59,635 bases of DNA from Bryobacterales bacterium (GTDB lineage Bacteria > Acidobacteriota > Terriglobia > Bryobacterales > Bryobacteraceae). The notes beneath the pieces are model-generated. The model worked only from the letters and a program-made list of their open reading frames with translations, made no database searches and was not told the origin of the DNA. A program made the position numbers and the translations under genes. The stretch lies in assembly GCA_020851555.1 (NCBI GenBank), contig JADZCM010000014.1, positions 1 through 59,635 of the forward strand, written 5' to 3'. This document shows positions 10,101-17,912 of this stretch, piece after piece; position 1 is the first letter of the stretch, and each line of letters opens with the position of its first letter.

Positions 10101-10828
10101 TGAAGGCTTCCCGGCTGTTGCACCATGGGCGCTTCTTCCCACTTCGCGGAGTCCTTGTACCGGGCGAACAGCCGCACGGCAGGGGATTCGAAACCGATCA
10201 ACTGCGCGGTTACCGGCTGGCTGGCGCCGCGGCGTACGGTCTTGTCCCCCGGCGTGACGACGATGTCGTAGAAGGCCGGGCTCTCCCCGCGAGGGGGGCC
10301 CGCCCACAGTAGACGCGCGCCATGCCCCAGGAAGCCGGAGGCGCCGAGGATGAGCCAAATCAGCGCGCCCAACGCCACGGCCGCGGTGGAGAGGAACCCT
10401 GCCAGCAGCGGCTGGCTGACAACCGCGCGTGGTTCCGCCTGTCCGGTGAGGGGCAGCGTGTCGGCCGCGAGCAGTTCCAGGAAGGGCCGCTGCGCGGGAT
10501 CGTCCTGCCGCTCCGCCACGGTCAGCAGGCGCTGATCGAAGTCCGGGATTCTCTGTTCCGCCCGGCGCGCGGTGTAGCGCCGGTTGAGCCTCATCAGCGG
10601 CAGGATCACCCCGAAGGCGGCAGCGAATGCCAGGCTCAGGAAAAGGATCACGCGGCCTGCCGTGAGACTGCGCTCGGAAAAGGCGAGCCAGTTCACGCCC
10701 AGGACGAGCGCCACGGTCGCCGCCAGAGCGGCCACGGCCACCAGGGCCGCGCCGCGAGCCAGCGCCGCCAGCCGGAACCGTGATTCCAGGCGCTTCAGAT
10801 AAGCGTTGAGAAGCTCCAGCGCACTCAT
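7166..10828 (-). CDS. DUF4175-like membrane protein with long coiled-coil and Gln/Gly-rich C-terminus
   Basis: A 1220-residue protein. ATG 10828 was chosen because it overlaps the upstream gene by ATGA and begins a natural membrane-protein N-terminus (MSALELLNAYLKRLESRF); residues upstream in frame are the upstream gene read out of phase. Three membrane helices lie in the first ~175 residues. A periplasmic-looking beta-rich region follows (VVTPGDKTVRRGASQPVTAQLIGF). From about residue 550 the protein is almost entirely charged, Gln-rich coiled coil. A low-complexity GQQGQ/GGG tract is encoded near 7680-7870, followed by a short ordered C-terminus. Architecture matches DUF4175 proteins in MoxR/VWA operons. 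Role unknown, probably structural. Confidence 0.8.
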   Translation of the reverse strand: MSALELLNAYLKRLESRFRLAALARGAALVAVAALAATVALVLGVNWLAFSERSLTAGRVILFLSLAFAAAFGVILPLMRLNRRYTARRAEQRIPDFDQRLLTVAERQDDPAQRPFLELLAADTLPLTGQAEPRAVVSQPLLAGFLSTAAVALGALIWLILGASGFLGHGARLLWAGPPRGESPAFYDIVVTPGDKTVRRGASQPVTAQLIGFESPAVRLFARYKDSAKWEEAPMVQQPGSLQYEFLFAGIPETVEYYAAAGRLRSKSHTLTVVDVPGVKRMRVTYRYPAWTGLRPETEDPGGDLRAVEGTEAEVAIETDRPLENGQLILEDGGKVTLTRGEGNWVSGRVRIQQDGSYFVAALDRGEQVRLTDDYFIEARRDEKPIVRILRPGRDARVSPIEEVVVAVDAADDFGLQDLTLHYSVNAGPEKTVPLLKQKGGLEGDGSVLLALEDHKLSAGDMVSFYATARDAKTTAQTDIFFLEAQPFEREYTQSQQMGGGGGGEGGQRGEREGQISQRQKEIISATWNQLRDKSADKKAAAENAQFLSDMQAKLRDQAQSLSTRMGRRELTRENEEFRDFGNEMQEAAKDMTMAAERLKAGKWQEALAPEQQALAHLLRAESTYRKIQVAFGNRGQQGGGGGGGGGGAQRDLENLFDLELDTERNQYETGQQASAGASQRAREIDEALQRLEQLARRQQELANRARQPQQSLQQRWQQELLRREAEQLQQRMEQLAQGNQGQPGSGQGGRQSGSGDARLDQALRRLSEATEDMRRANSGQNGNPQQGQSDSRRAAERLREAQDLMRGVRGQQANEQLDELSRRAESLAEQQQKFQEELRRAMGSQSAEAQAGSRPSTGSQLEQSRKLAEQRDGMSEELSRIEREMQQSVRDLAGSQRAAASRLREALGDLQQNEIGTRMRYNSDLLRRGYGAYVLPREAPITQGLNALRDQLRGARGALDRPSAERGSQEQALARLEQLRNRLQGAARPGQQQGGQRGQAGQQGQQAGQGRQGQAGQQGQPGQQGQQGQGGGGGGGQAGGERGNQMAGGRGGFGGRDGGYRDGNGNWIDGQERGGVRYEGENRGFDRSAMNRGDWRAAPIPPLTGAVNEAELARIYQESMRDLAALRDSLTGTTAGTRDIQDLLEEMKRLDPSRYPGNPELVERIRTQILPALEQMELQLRRQLEDAEGGQVRNAGSESVPPGYSGAVADYFRRLGKSK

Positions 10829-12828
10829 GCCGCCTCCTTCTTGATGGAGAGATGTCCGGCCGCCACGAAAGACTCGGCCAAGGCCAGCAGCAACGCGGTG
10901 AAAAGCACGTACCACCACAGCGGATTGGGCCGGGCCTGGCCCGGTCTGGCCGCGCCCGCCGTTGCCGCCCCCTCGCCTGTATTCTGCCAGAGCGCCAGGG
11001 TTTCTTTGGGGATGGTCTCGAAGTTGGATTCGCGGCGGTCGGCGTTGGCGGCCAGCAACTCGCGGCGCCCGTCCCGCCGGACCTCGTAGAAGCCCTCCTG
11101 CGCCAGGGTGAAACCCAGCGCGCTGGCAGTGCCGGAAAGATCCAGCACTCTCCGCCCTACGGGGTCCAGCACGTCGGCGGCGGTCCCGCGCGCGCCGGCC
11201 TTGCGCAGTTCGAAGTAGGAATCCACGGGTAAGCTGCTGCGCCCTTCGTCCAGGCCGCTCAGGTATCGCGCGGTCTGCTCCACGAACGGGACGAACGCCG
11301 CGTGCAGGGGGAAGTCGTTGGAGATGTTGTCGAGCGTGGAGGTGAACAGGAGCACGCGGCCGGCGCCCTCCTGCTTTTCGAGCAGCACCGGCGTCTGGTC
11401 GGCGACCTTCGCCAGCACGCGCATGTCCCGGGCCTGCACGCGAAACAACTGGTAGAACCGCACCCCTTCCCATCGATTGGCTCTCTGGATGGAAGGATGG
11501 CCGGTATCCACCCAGTCGATCATCTGGAAGCGCTCCCCTTGGCGCGCGGCGTACAGCGACTCCACCACGGCGCCCTCCACGACCGGGATGCGCGAACGCC
11601 CGGCCGAGGAGGGTCCCAGCGCGATAAACAGCGCTCCCCCGGCGCGGACGTGCCTGGTCAAGGCCTCTTCGAAGGGGCCCGGAATTCCGGCGACGTTAGA
11701 GAGCACCACGAAGGCGTAACCGGCGGGGTTCACTCCCGACAGGTCGTACGCGCTGCGCGCGTCCAGGGCGAACGAGGCCTGTGACGCCGCCTCCAGCGCC
11801 GCCCGGAAATACGTGGCCGAGCGCGTGTCGCGGTTCTCGTGCACGAACAGCACCCGCGCCGGCTCGGACTTCTCCACCGTGAACAGGAAGCGGTCGTCGG
11901 CCGGAAAATCGTCCCGCGAATCCAGCCGCACCTCGCACCGGTTGGCGCCGTAGGGCGGGTCGAACGGGGCAAACTCCACCGTGACTCTGCCGCCGGCAGC
12001 CAACTCCGCCGTCTTGGATTCGACGGTGCGGCCATTCACCGACAGAGAGGCCCGCACGTTCCCGGCGGGGGCGCCGAAGGAAGCAATCGTGGCCTGAACC
12101 CTGGCCTGGCCCTTGTTGTCAACCCTGGCCGGCGCCGTCACGGCCTCCACCGCCAGATTCGGAAGGTCCCCGGCGCCCACGGGATGCAGCTTCAGCGACG
12201 CGCCGGCGGGAAGGGCCAGTTCCGCGAACCCGGCGGGCATGGAGCTCTTCTGAAGGTCGCTGAACAAGTGGACCTCCACGGGAAGCTGCGCGGACTGAGT
12301 CACGGACCTCACCGCCCGCACCAGGTCCCCGTAACTGCTGCGCGAATCTCCCGGCCGGATGGCGGCGACGGCGGCGCGCAAAGCTGCCTGGTCGCCGGAG
12401 GGCTCGGCCATCACGTTCACCTGCCGTGAAAAGGCCAGGACCTGGGCCTGGTCCTCCGGCCTGAGAGCGGCCAGCGTTTGCAGCGCCTGCTGGCGCGCCT
12501 GCTCCAGCCGGCTGCCCTGCCGCATGCTGAAAGAGTTGTCGATGGCCAGCACCACCAGCCTGCGCCCGCCGCCCGCGGCCACGGGCCCGCCCATGATGTA
12601 AGGGCCTGCGAATGCCAGCGCCAGCAGGACCAGCAGCAGGGTCCGCAGGGAGAAAAGCAGCAGGTATTGCAGACGCCGGTGCTGTATGGAGCTCTGCGTG
12701 CGCGGCTCGAAGAACATCAGCGAACTGAACGGCAGGGGCGTGCTCCGGTGCTTCCGGAGAAGGTGGAAATAGACCGGCAGAGCCACCGCCGCCAGACCCG
12801 CCAGAAACCATGGGGAAGCGAGACCCAT
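10825..12828 (-). CDS. BatA-type membrane protein with von Willebrand factor A domain
   Basis: A 667-residue protein. The N-terminus (MGLASPWFLAGLAAVALPVYFHLLRKH) is the aerotolerance/BatA membrane signature, with helices at ~5-22 and ~56-78. A VWA domain follows, with a complete MIDAS motif D97-N-S-F-S101 able to bind a divalent metal. The middle region contains beta-sandwich segments, then an amidotransferase-like flavodoxin fold (ARVLFVHENRDTRSATYFRAAL). A last helix (NPLWWYVLFTALLLALAESFVAAGHL) anchors the C-terminus. In this class of operon, VWA proteins are thought to be partners of the MoxR chaperone. It starts 2 bp after the DUF58 gene stop. Confidence 0.88.
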   Translation of the reverse strand: MGLASPWFLAGLAAVALPVYFHLLRKHRSTPLPFSSLMFFEPRTQSSIQHRRLQYLLLFSLRTLLLVLLALAFAGPYIMGGPVAAGGGRRLVVLAIDNSFSMRQGSRLEQARQQALQTLAALRPEDQAQVLAFSRQVNVMAEPSGDQAALRAAVAAIRPGDSRSSYGDLVRAVRSVTQSAQLPVEVHLFSDLQKSSMPAGFAELALPAGASLKLHPVGAGDLPNLAVEAVTAPARVDNKGQARVQATIASFGAPAGNVRASLSVNGRTVESKTAELAAGGRVTVEFAPFDPPYGANRCEVRLDSRDDFPADDRFLFTVEKSEPARVLFVHENRDTRSATYFRAALEAASQASFALDARSAYDLSGVNPAGYAFVVLSNVAGIPGPFEEALTRHVRAGGALFIALGPSSAGRSRIPVVEGAVVESLYAARQGERFQMIDWVDTGHPSIQRANRWEGVRFYQLFRVQARDMRVLAKVADQTPVLLEKQEGAGRVLLFTSTLDNISNDFPLHAAFVPFVEQTARYLSGLDEGRSSLPVDSYFELRKAGARGTAADVLDPVGRRVLDLSGTASALGFTLAQEGFYEVRRDGRRELLAANADRRESNFETIPKETLALWQNTGEGAATAGAARPGQARPNPLWWYVLFTALLLALAESFVAAGHLSIKKEAA

Positions 12829-12830
12829 CG

Positions 12831-13718
12831 CTACATCCTCCCCTCGCGTATCACCAGGTACTCCCGGAGCGCCTCGTCCAGCGGCCGTCCCGTATCCAGC
12901 AGGAAGTAGTCCATTCCCGCACGCTTGGCGCTGGCGCGCAGGTTCTCGATGTGGCCGTCGATTTTGGCGCGATACTCCGTCTGCGCGTACTCCGGCGACA
13001 CGTCCATCGACTTCTCCTCTTCCATGTCCACGAGCAGCACCGGACGGTGGAAGCCCGGCCGGATCTCCGCGGGGTCCAGCACGTGCAGCAGGATCAGCTC
13101 ATTGCCCCGGAACCGCAACGGCTCGATGGTCTTGATGACCAGCCGCGGGTCCTCGTAGAAGTCCGAGATCACCGCGACGATGCCGGGCCGGAACAGGAAC
13201 TGCTGGAAGTGAAAGAACGGTTTCTGGAAGTTGGTCCGGGCGCCCAGTTCGATGCGCTCGAGCGCGTGCAGAAGGCGCACCAGTTGGCCGTGGCGCGAGG
13301 ACGGAACCAGATGGTTGCGCACCTCGTCGTCAAAGACGATCATGCCGGCGGCGTCGCGCTGCCGGTGGGCCATGTAGAACAGCGAGGCGGCCAGAAAGCG
13401 CGCGTACTCCAGCTTGTTGACCTTGTGCGAGCCGTAGCCCATGGAGGCGCTGGCGTCGATGAGCAGCGTGAGCCGGGTGTTGGTTTCGCCGCGGTACCGC
13501 TTCAGGTAGCAGCGCTCGGTGCGCGCGAACACGTTCCAGTCCACGTGCCGCAGGTCGTCGCCCTCGCTGTAGGCACGGTACTCGGCGAACTCCTGGCTGA
13601 ACCCGAAGTCGGGCGACCGGTGCAGTCCGGCGATGAAGCCTTCCACCACCGTCTTCGCCACCAGGTCCAGGCCGGAGATGCCGGCCAGGATTTCCGGACT
13701 CAGGTATCGCTGCGACAA
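12831..13718 (-). CDS. DUF58 / VWA-like protein, MoxR partner
   Basis: A 295-residue soluble DUF58 protein. It shows the family hallmark EFAEYRAYSEGDDLRHVDWNVFARTERCYLKRY, then a MIDAS-type motif D88-A-S-A-S92-M within the VWA-like fold. Start is TTG at 13718, with GGAG nine bases upstream; no in-frame ATG lies near. DUF58 genes almost always sit directly downstream of moxR, as here, and the proteins are proposed substrates or adaptors of the AAA+ ATPase. It is encoded between moxR (33 bp upstream) and the BatA-type gene. Confidence 0.9.
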   Translation of the reverse strand: MSQRYLSPEILAGISGLDLVAKTVVEGFIAGLHRSPDFGFSQEFAEYRAYSEGDDLRHVDWNVFARTERCYLKRYRGETNTRLTLLIDASASMGYGSHKVNKLEYARFLAASLFYMAHRQRDAAGMIVFDDEVRNHLVPSSRHGQLVRLLHALERIELGARTNFQKPFFHFQQFLFRPGIVAVISDFYEDPRLVIKTIEPLRFRGNELILLHVLDPAEIRPGFHRPVLLVDMEEEKSMDVSPEYAQTEYRAKIDGHIENLRASAKRAGMDYFLLDTGRPLDEALREYLVIREGRM

Positions 13719-13731
13719 GGTCAGTCTCCAC

Positions 13732-13751
13732 GGCGGGCTTAACGGCCCGCC
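13732..13751 (-). other. Intercistronic hairpin between moxR and DUF58 genes
   Basis: GGCGGGC and GCCCGCC pair around a 6-nt loop, filling most of the 33-bp gap inside the operon. With no U tract, it is more likely an mRNA processing or stability element that sets the relative level of MoxR and downstream products than a full terminator. This is inference. Confidence 0.4.
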
Positions 13752-14780
13752 CTACTCTCCCCTCGGAGGCTGCATGTGGTCCAGAAGCTGTTTCAGGATG
13801 TCGTCCGCCTTCAGGCGGTCGGATTCAGCGAAGAAGTTCAGCAGAATGCGGTGCCGCATGATTGGAATCGCCAGCGCGCGGACATCCTCATAGGTCACGT
13901 GGTAGCGGCGCTTCATCAAGGCGCGCGCTTTGGACGCGAGAACCAGGAACTGCGCCGCCCGCACGCTGGTTCCGAAATTGACGTACTTCCTGATGAAATC
14001 CGGGGCGCTCGGGTCCGAAGGCCGCGTGGCGCGCGTCAGGCTCACGGCATACCTGGCCACCGAATCCGCGATGGGCACCATGCGCACCAGCCGCTGGAAA
14101 CTTATGATCTCCTCGGCGTTGGTCACCGCCTGGACCTCGGCCGACTTGGTGGTCGTGGTGAGATCGAGCACCTGCATCTCCTCGTCGGCGGACAGGTAGT
14201 CCAGCATGGTGTTGAACAGGAAGCGGTCCAACTGGGCTTCCGGCAGCGGGTAGGTGCCCTCCAGTTCGATGGGGTTCTGCGTCGCCAGAACGAAAAAGGG
14301 CGGCTTGATCGTGTAGTGATTCCCGCGGACCGTGCAGGAAAGCTCCTGCATGGCCTCCAGCAACGCGGACTGCGTCTTGGGAGGAGTACGGTTGATCTCG
14401 TCGGCCAGCAGGATGTTGGTGAAGATCGGCCCGGGGACGAAGGTCCAGGTGCGGTGCCCGGTCGTCACGTCCTCTTCGATGATGTCTGTGCCGGTGATGT
14501 CCGACGGCATCAGGTCGGGCGTGAACTGGATGCGTTTGAACACCAGGCCCAGCGTCTGGGCGATGGTGCGGACCATCAGGGTCTTGGCCGAACCGGGCAT
14601 GCCCGTGATCAGGCAGTGCCCGCCCACAAACAGGGCGATGAGGACCTGCTCGATGACGTCCTCCAGCCCTACGATAACCTTGTGAACCTCGGCGACTATC
14701 TGCCCCTCGGCCTGCTGGAAGCGGTCCACCATGCCCTTCAGTTCGCTCGTGTCAACCTGCGATGCAGTTAGTAACGACAT
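13752..14780 (-). CDS. MoxR-family AAA+ ATPase
   Basis: A 342-residue AAA+ protein of the usual MoxR length. Walker A is GMPGSAKT (60-67) and Walker B is LLADE (124-128), followed by NRTPPKTQSALLEAMQE, the family's highly conserved helix. Sensor 1 is in the FVLATQNPIELEGTYPLPEAQLDRF segment. MoxR proteins act as hexameric chaperones that modify or insert cofactors into VWA-containing partners. Here the partners are probably the DUF58 and VWA membrane proteins encoded on either side. Confidence 0.95.
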   Translation of the reverse strand: MSLLTASQVDTSELKGMVDRFQQAEGQIVAEVHKVIVGLEDVIEQVLIALFVGGHCLITGMPGSAKTLMVRTIAQTLGLVFKRIQFTPDLMPSDITGTDIIEEDVTTGHRTWTFVPGPIFTNILLADEINRTPPKTQSALLEAMQELSCTVRGNHYTIKPPFFVLATQNPIELEGTYPLPEAQLDRFLFNTMLDYLSADEEMQVLDLTTTTKSAEVQAVTNAEEIISFQRLVRMVPIADSVARYAVSLTRATRPSDPSAPDFIRKYVNFGTSVRAAQFLVLASKARALMKRRYHVTYEDVRALAIPIMRHRILLNFFAESDRLKADDILKQLLDHMQPPRGE

Positions 14781-14802
14781 TTCCCTTCCGTTCCTCGTTT
14801 CC

Positions 14803-16980
14803 TCACTGGCTCAATTCGAGCAAAAGCTTCTGCGCCGGACGGTAACCGGGGGCGGCCTCCAGCGACAGCAGCACCTGTTCCTTGGCTTCCTCCGGCCGGC
14901 CCGCCGAACGGTACGCCCGCGCCAGGCTGAAGTAACTGGCGGCCTGGTCGAGCGGTTTCATCGCCACCAGCGCCTGGAATTCGCGCACAGCGCCGGCCGG
15001 GTCCCCCGCCGCGAGCAGAAGGTCGCCCAGGCGGCGGTGAAGTTCCTCGTCCCGCGGATAGATGTGGTTGATCCGGCTCAGGGCCTCGGCCGCCTCTCTT
15101 GTTTTTCCCTGCTCTTCCAGCAGGGTCGCCAGCAGCTTCAGGCTGGCGGGATTCTTCCCTCCCGCACGCGCGTAACGCTCCAGCTCCCCGGCGGCGGCCT
15201 TCTTGTCTCCCCTGGCCAGGTGCGTGTCGGCCAGCACGGCGTACAGGTTCCCGTCCTCCACGTAGTCCGGGTAGAGGTCGCGCACCGCGGGCGCTTCCTT
15301 CAGAATCTGGTCGTGATCCTCTTTCTTGACCAGTTCGGAGATGCGCTGCATGCCTTTCTTCCAGGATTCGAACCCTTCGACCGTCACGCGGGTCTGCTCT
15401 TCGACCCAGGCCAGGAACTGCTTGTCGAACTCCTCGGGCGGCATGCCCAGTTGCTCCTGGACGACCTCCGGAGTGGTCTTGAGCTGGCCGAACGCCCGCG
15501 TCATATCGAGCAGTTTCTCAAAGCCCCATTTGCGCTCGATGAACATGCAGACGCGCCCTGCCTGGAAGTAGGAAACGACCACCTGGTCCGGATAGGACGG
15601 ATGGACAAAGCCGCGGTCGAGTTGCGCGACGGGCAGGAGCTTCTTGTCTCTGATGGCCAGAATCACCGGCGGGGAAATCCGGTCGCCCCACTCAGGAGAG
15701 GTGGCGGTCTCCTCGTACACCGCCATGCCTTCGGTGAACCAGCGGGGCATGCGCTGCCGGGTAGCGGCCAGCGTATAGACGTGGCTCAGTTCGTGCCACA
15801 GCGTGCTCGCCCAGTGGTACTCGCCGGGCCTGCGGCCGCTCGGACTGTCCATGGCCACGACGTTGACGAAAGTCACGCCCAGCGCGCCCATCCCCGGCAT
15901 GCCCAGAATGCGCACGGCGAAATCCTCGTGATCGGGGTAGATCTCGAGCTGCACCGGCCGGTCCAGCCGGAACTTGTACTTCTTCTCGTAGGCCGAGATG
16001 GCGCGGCGCAGTTCCTCTTCCACGTACGGCAGAAGCAGGTCCGCTTCCCGCTGGTGCAGCTTGAGCACGATGTTGTCCCGCTTGATGTACCGGAAGTTCT
16101 TGTAGCTGTCGAGCAGGCGCAGAGGGTTGCCCACGGACGGATACGTGTTGCCCGCCCGGTAGCAGGCCTCCAGGTGTTGCTTGGCTTCCGCATCGTGTCC
16201 CAGGCGCATGAGATTCAACCCGAGCTCCGCGCGGGCCTTGTAAAGCCGTGGGTTCAGTTCCAGGGCCTTGCGGTAGAGGGCGATTCCCTCCTCGTAGCGG
16301 CGGTTGAGGACGAAGAACCGGCCCGCCGTCTGGTAGACCTCGCCGAAGGCCGGATTGCGTTTCAGTATGGCGGCTAGATGGGGCGTGCCGGGCTTGTCGT
16401 CCAGCAGGTCAACGGTGGCCTTAAGAGCCAGGGCTTCCAGCGACTCCGGATCCACCTGCAGCGCCTTGTCGGCCTCCTCCACCGCCTTCCGCGGATTGTT
16501 GTCCTCCAGGGCGATGGCCGCCAGCAGCAGCCTCGCGTCCAATTGCTTCGGATCCGCGGCCAGCGCTTTCTCCGCCAACTCGATGGCGGCGCTGTCGAAG
16601 CCTTCCGACGCCACGGCAGCCAGGCCGGTCAGAGCGCCGGCGTGATCCTTCCGGATCGCCAGCGCTTCTTCAAACAGGTCCACGGCGTCCTGCTTCTGCT
16701 CGTGGTACAGATACAGGTAACCCATCCGGACGCGATAGTCGGGGTTCTTGGGCTGCGCCTTCAGGGCTTCCTTGAAAGCCTCGTTGGCTTCCTGGTAACG
16801 GTCCAGAGCCCAGTTCGCCTCGGCGCGCAGGTAGGGGTCTTTTGACGCACTCAGGGCCAGGTAGCAGCGGTCCGCCTCCTCCAGGTTCCCGCGCCGGTGG
16901 GACTGGCGGCAGGTCTCCAGCGTTTGGGCGGAGAGAAGTGCGGCCAGCGACAACAGACCGGCGAGGCGCAACGTGATCAC
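14803..16980 (-). CDS. Exported TPR protein with gluzincin (peptidase MA-like) domain
   Basis: A 725-residue protein with signal peptide MITLRLAGLLSLAALLSAQ. Tetratricopeptide repeats occupy about residues 20-260 and again 550-720 (e.g. AIRKDHAGALTGLAAVASEGFDSAAIELAEKALA). Between them lies a zinc peptidase domain with H396-E-L-S-H400 and a probable third ligand E417 in RWFTEGMAVYEE, the arrangement of peptidase MA/M61-like gluzincins. It is therefore likely to be an active metalloprotease in the cell envelope. It overlaps the upstream caspase-fold gene by ATGA and precedes moxR by 22 bp. Confidence 0.88.
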   Translation of the reverse strand: MITLRLAGLLSLAALLSAQTLETCRQSHRRGNLEEADRCYLALSASKDPYLRAEANWALDRYQEANEAFKEALKAQPKNPDYRVRMGYLYLYHEQKQDAVDLFEEALAIRKDHAGALTGLAAVASEGFDSAAIELAEKALAADPKQLDARLLLAAIALEDNNPRKAVEEADKALQVDPESLEALALKATVDLLDDKPGTPHLAAILKRNPAFGEVYQTAGRFFVLNRRYEEGIALYRKALELNPRLYKARAELGLNLMRLGHDAEAKQHLEACYRAGNTYPSVGNPLRLLDSYKNFRYIKRDNIVLKLHQREADLLLPYVEEELRRAISAYEKKYKFRLDRPVQLEIYPDHEDFAVRILGMPGMGALGVTFVNVVAMDSPSGRRPGEYHWASTLWHELSHVYTLAATRQRMPRWFTEGMAVYEETATSPEWGDRISPPVILAIRDKKLLPVAQLDRGFVHPSYPDQVVVSYFQAGRVCMFIERKWGFEKLLDMTRAFGQLKTTPEVVQEQLGMPPEEFDKQFLAWVEEQTRVTVEGFESWKKGMQRISELVKKEDHDQILKEAPAVRDLYPDYVEDGNLYAVLADTHLARGDKKAAAGELERYARAGGKNPASLKLLATLLEEQGKTREAAEALSRINHIYPRDEELHRRLGDLLLAAGDPAGAVREFQALVAMKPLDQAASYFSLARAYRSAGRPEEAKEQVLLSLEAAPGYRPAQKLLLELSQ

Positions 16981-17912
16981 TTGTCCAGCGCCTCCTGCGT
17001 CCGCGCCAGTTCCAGGAGCAGCGCCGTGAGCTGTTTCCTGTACTCCGGCTCCGTCATGGCCGCCTTCTGATACTTGAGCAGGTCGATTTGCGACTCCAGT
17101 TCTTCCTTACGCGCCAGCAGCTTCTGCTTGGCCGGATCCTTGACCGCCTCCTGCGCCGAGCCGAACCTCAGCAGGGTGAAGGCCGCGGCCAGTCTTCCCT
17201 GCCCCTCCTCCAGAGCCGTCACGCGCAGTCCCTCGCCCGTGCCTGTTTCTTCCAGCAACGGATGTTCCGTGGCCAGCCGCTTCTGGGAATCGTAGAAAGC
17301 GGCGCTCTTCAGGGCGGCGTAGCGGAACGCTTCCAGCGCCGTGATGGCTTCGTTCTTGTCCGTATCGGCCGACGGGTCCCGCAACGCCTCGGCCCAATAC
17401 CGCGCGAAGACGGTGGCGTTCTTCTCCGTGCCGCTCTTGGTGGCGACCACCAGGACGCGGCCCTCCTTGCGCAGCCGTTCCAGCGCGCCTCCGCTCGAAC
17501 TGGTCATGATCACCACAAGCTGGCGTCCCGCGCGCAGGCGGTTCAGATAGCCCGCCAGCTCCGCGTCCGTAATGTCCGGACCGGGGATGTTGAACTTGTA
17601 GTCCACGCCGTCATACGTTCCGTGGCCGATCAGCATGAGGACGAAAGCGTCGTTAGGGCCGGAATCCTGAACGGCATCCTCCAGCACCTTGCGCAGCCGT
17701 TCCCGCGTGGCCTCGGCTCCGGTGAGGGTGATGGTCTTCGCGTCGAGCCTGCTGCCGCGCAGCACCTGATCGATGGTGGCCGCCCAGCTTGTGAACCGCT
17801 GCTCGTAGTCCGCTTCGCCGCCCAACCCGGAGACCGTGATGTAGTGCGTGGCCGCAGGCGCGCACAAGGCCGCCGCGGCCAACAGGCATGACAGGAATCC
17901 CGCCCTGCTCAT
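16977..17912 (-). CDS. Exported caspase-fold (C13-like) protein, catalytic cysteine apparently replaced by serine
   Basis: A 311-residue protein. ATG 17912 gives the signal peptide MSRAGFLSCLLAAAALCAPA and the ATGA overlap with the upstream gene. The core follows the legumain/caspase-hemoglobinase plan: a beta strand ending in IGHGTYDG (histidine H97), then a second strand QLVVIMTSSSGG. In active members the second strand ends in D-x-C-H-S-G; here S138 sits where the Cys should be. ATKSGTEKN and the C-terminal helices (KQKLLARKEELESQIDLLKYQKAAM) follow. Either it is a pseudoenzyme or it uses Ser/Thr. Its place between a VWA protein and a TPR gluzincin suggests an envelope proteolysis or scaffold complex. 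Confidence 0.7.
   Translation of the reverse strand: MSRAGFLSCLLAAAALCAPAATHYITVSGLGGEADYEQRFTSWAATIDQVLRGSRLDAKTITLTGAEATRERLRKVLEDAVQDSGPNDAFVLMLIGHGTYDGVDYKFNIPGPDITDAELAGYLNRLRAGRQLVVIMTSSSGGALERLRKEGRVLVVATKSGTEKNATVFARYWAEALRDPSADTDKNEAITALEAFRYAALKSAAFYDSQKRLATEHPLLEETGTGEGLRVTALEEGQGRLAAAFTLLRFGSAQEAVKDPAKQKLLARKEELESQIDLLKYQKAAMTEPEYRKQLTALLLELARTQEALDK

Noticed and set aside
8600..10312. 570-codon plus-strand open frame
   Set aside because: Antisense to the DUF4175-like gene, which has clear membrane helices, a coiled coil and gene overlap; the opposite frame shows no motif.
10829..11473. N-terminal extension of the DUF4175-like protein
   Set aside because: These 215 codons are the BatA-type gene read out of phase; ATG 10828 with the ATGA overlap fits far better.
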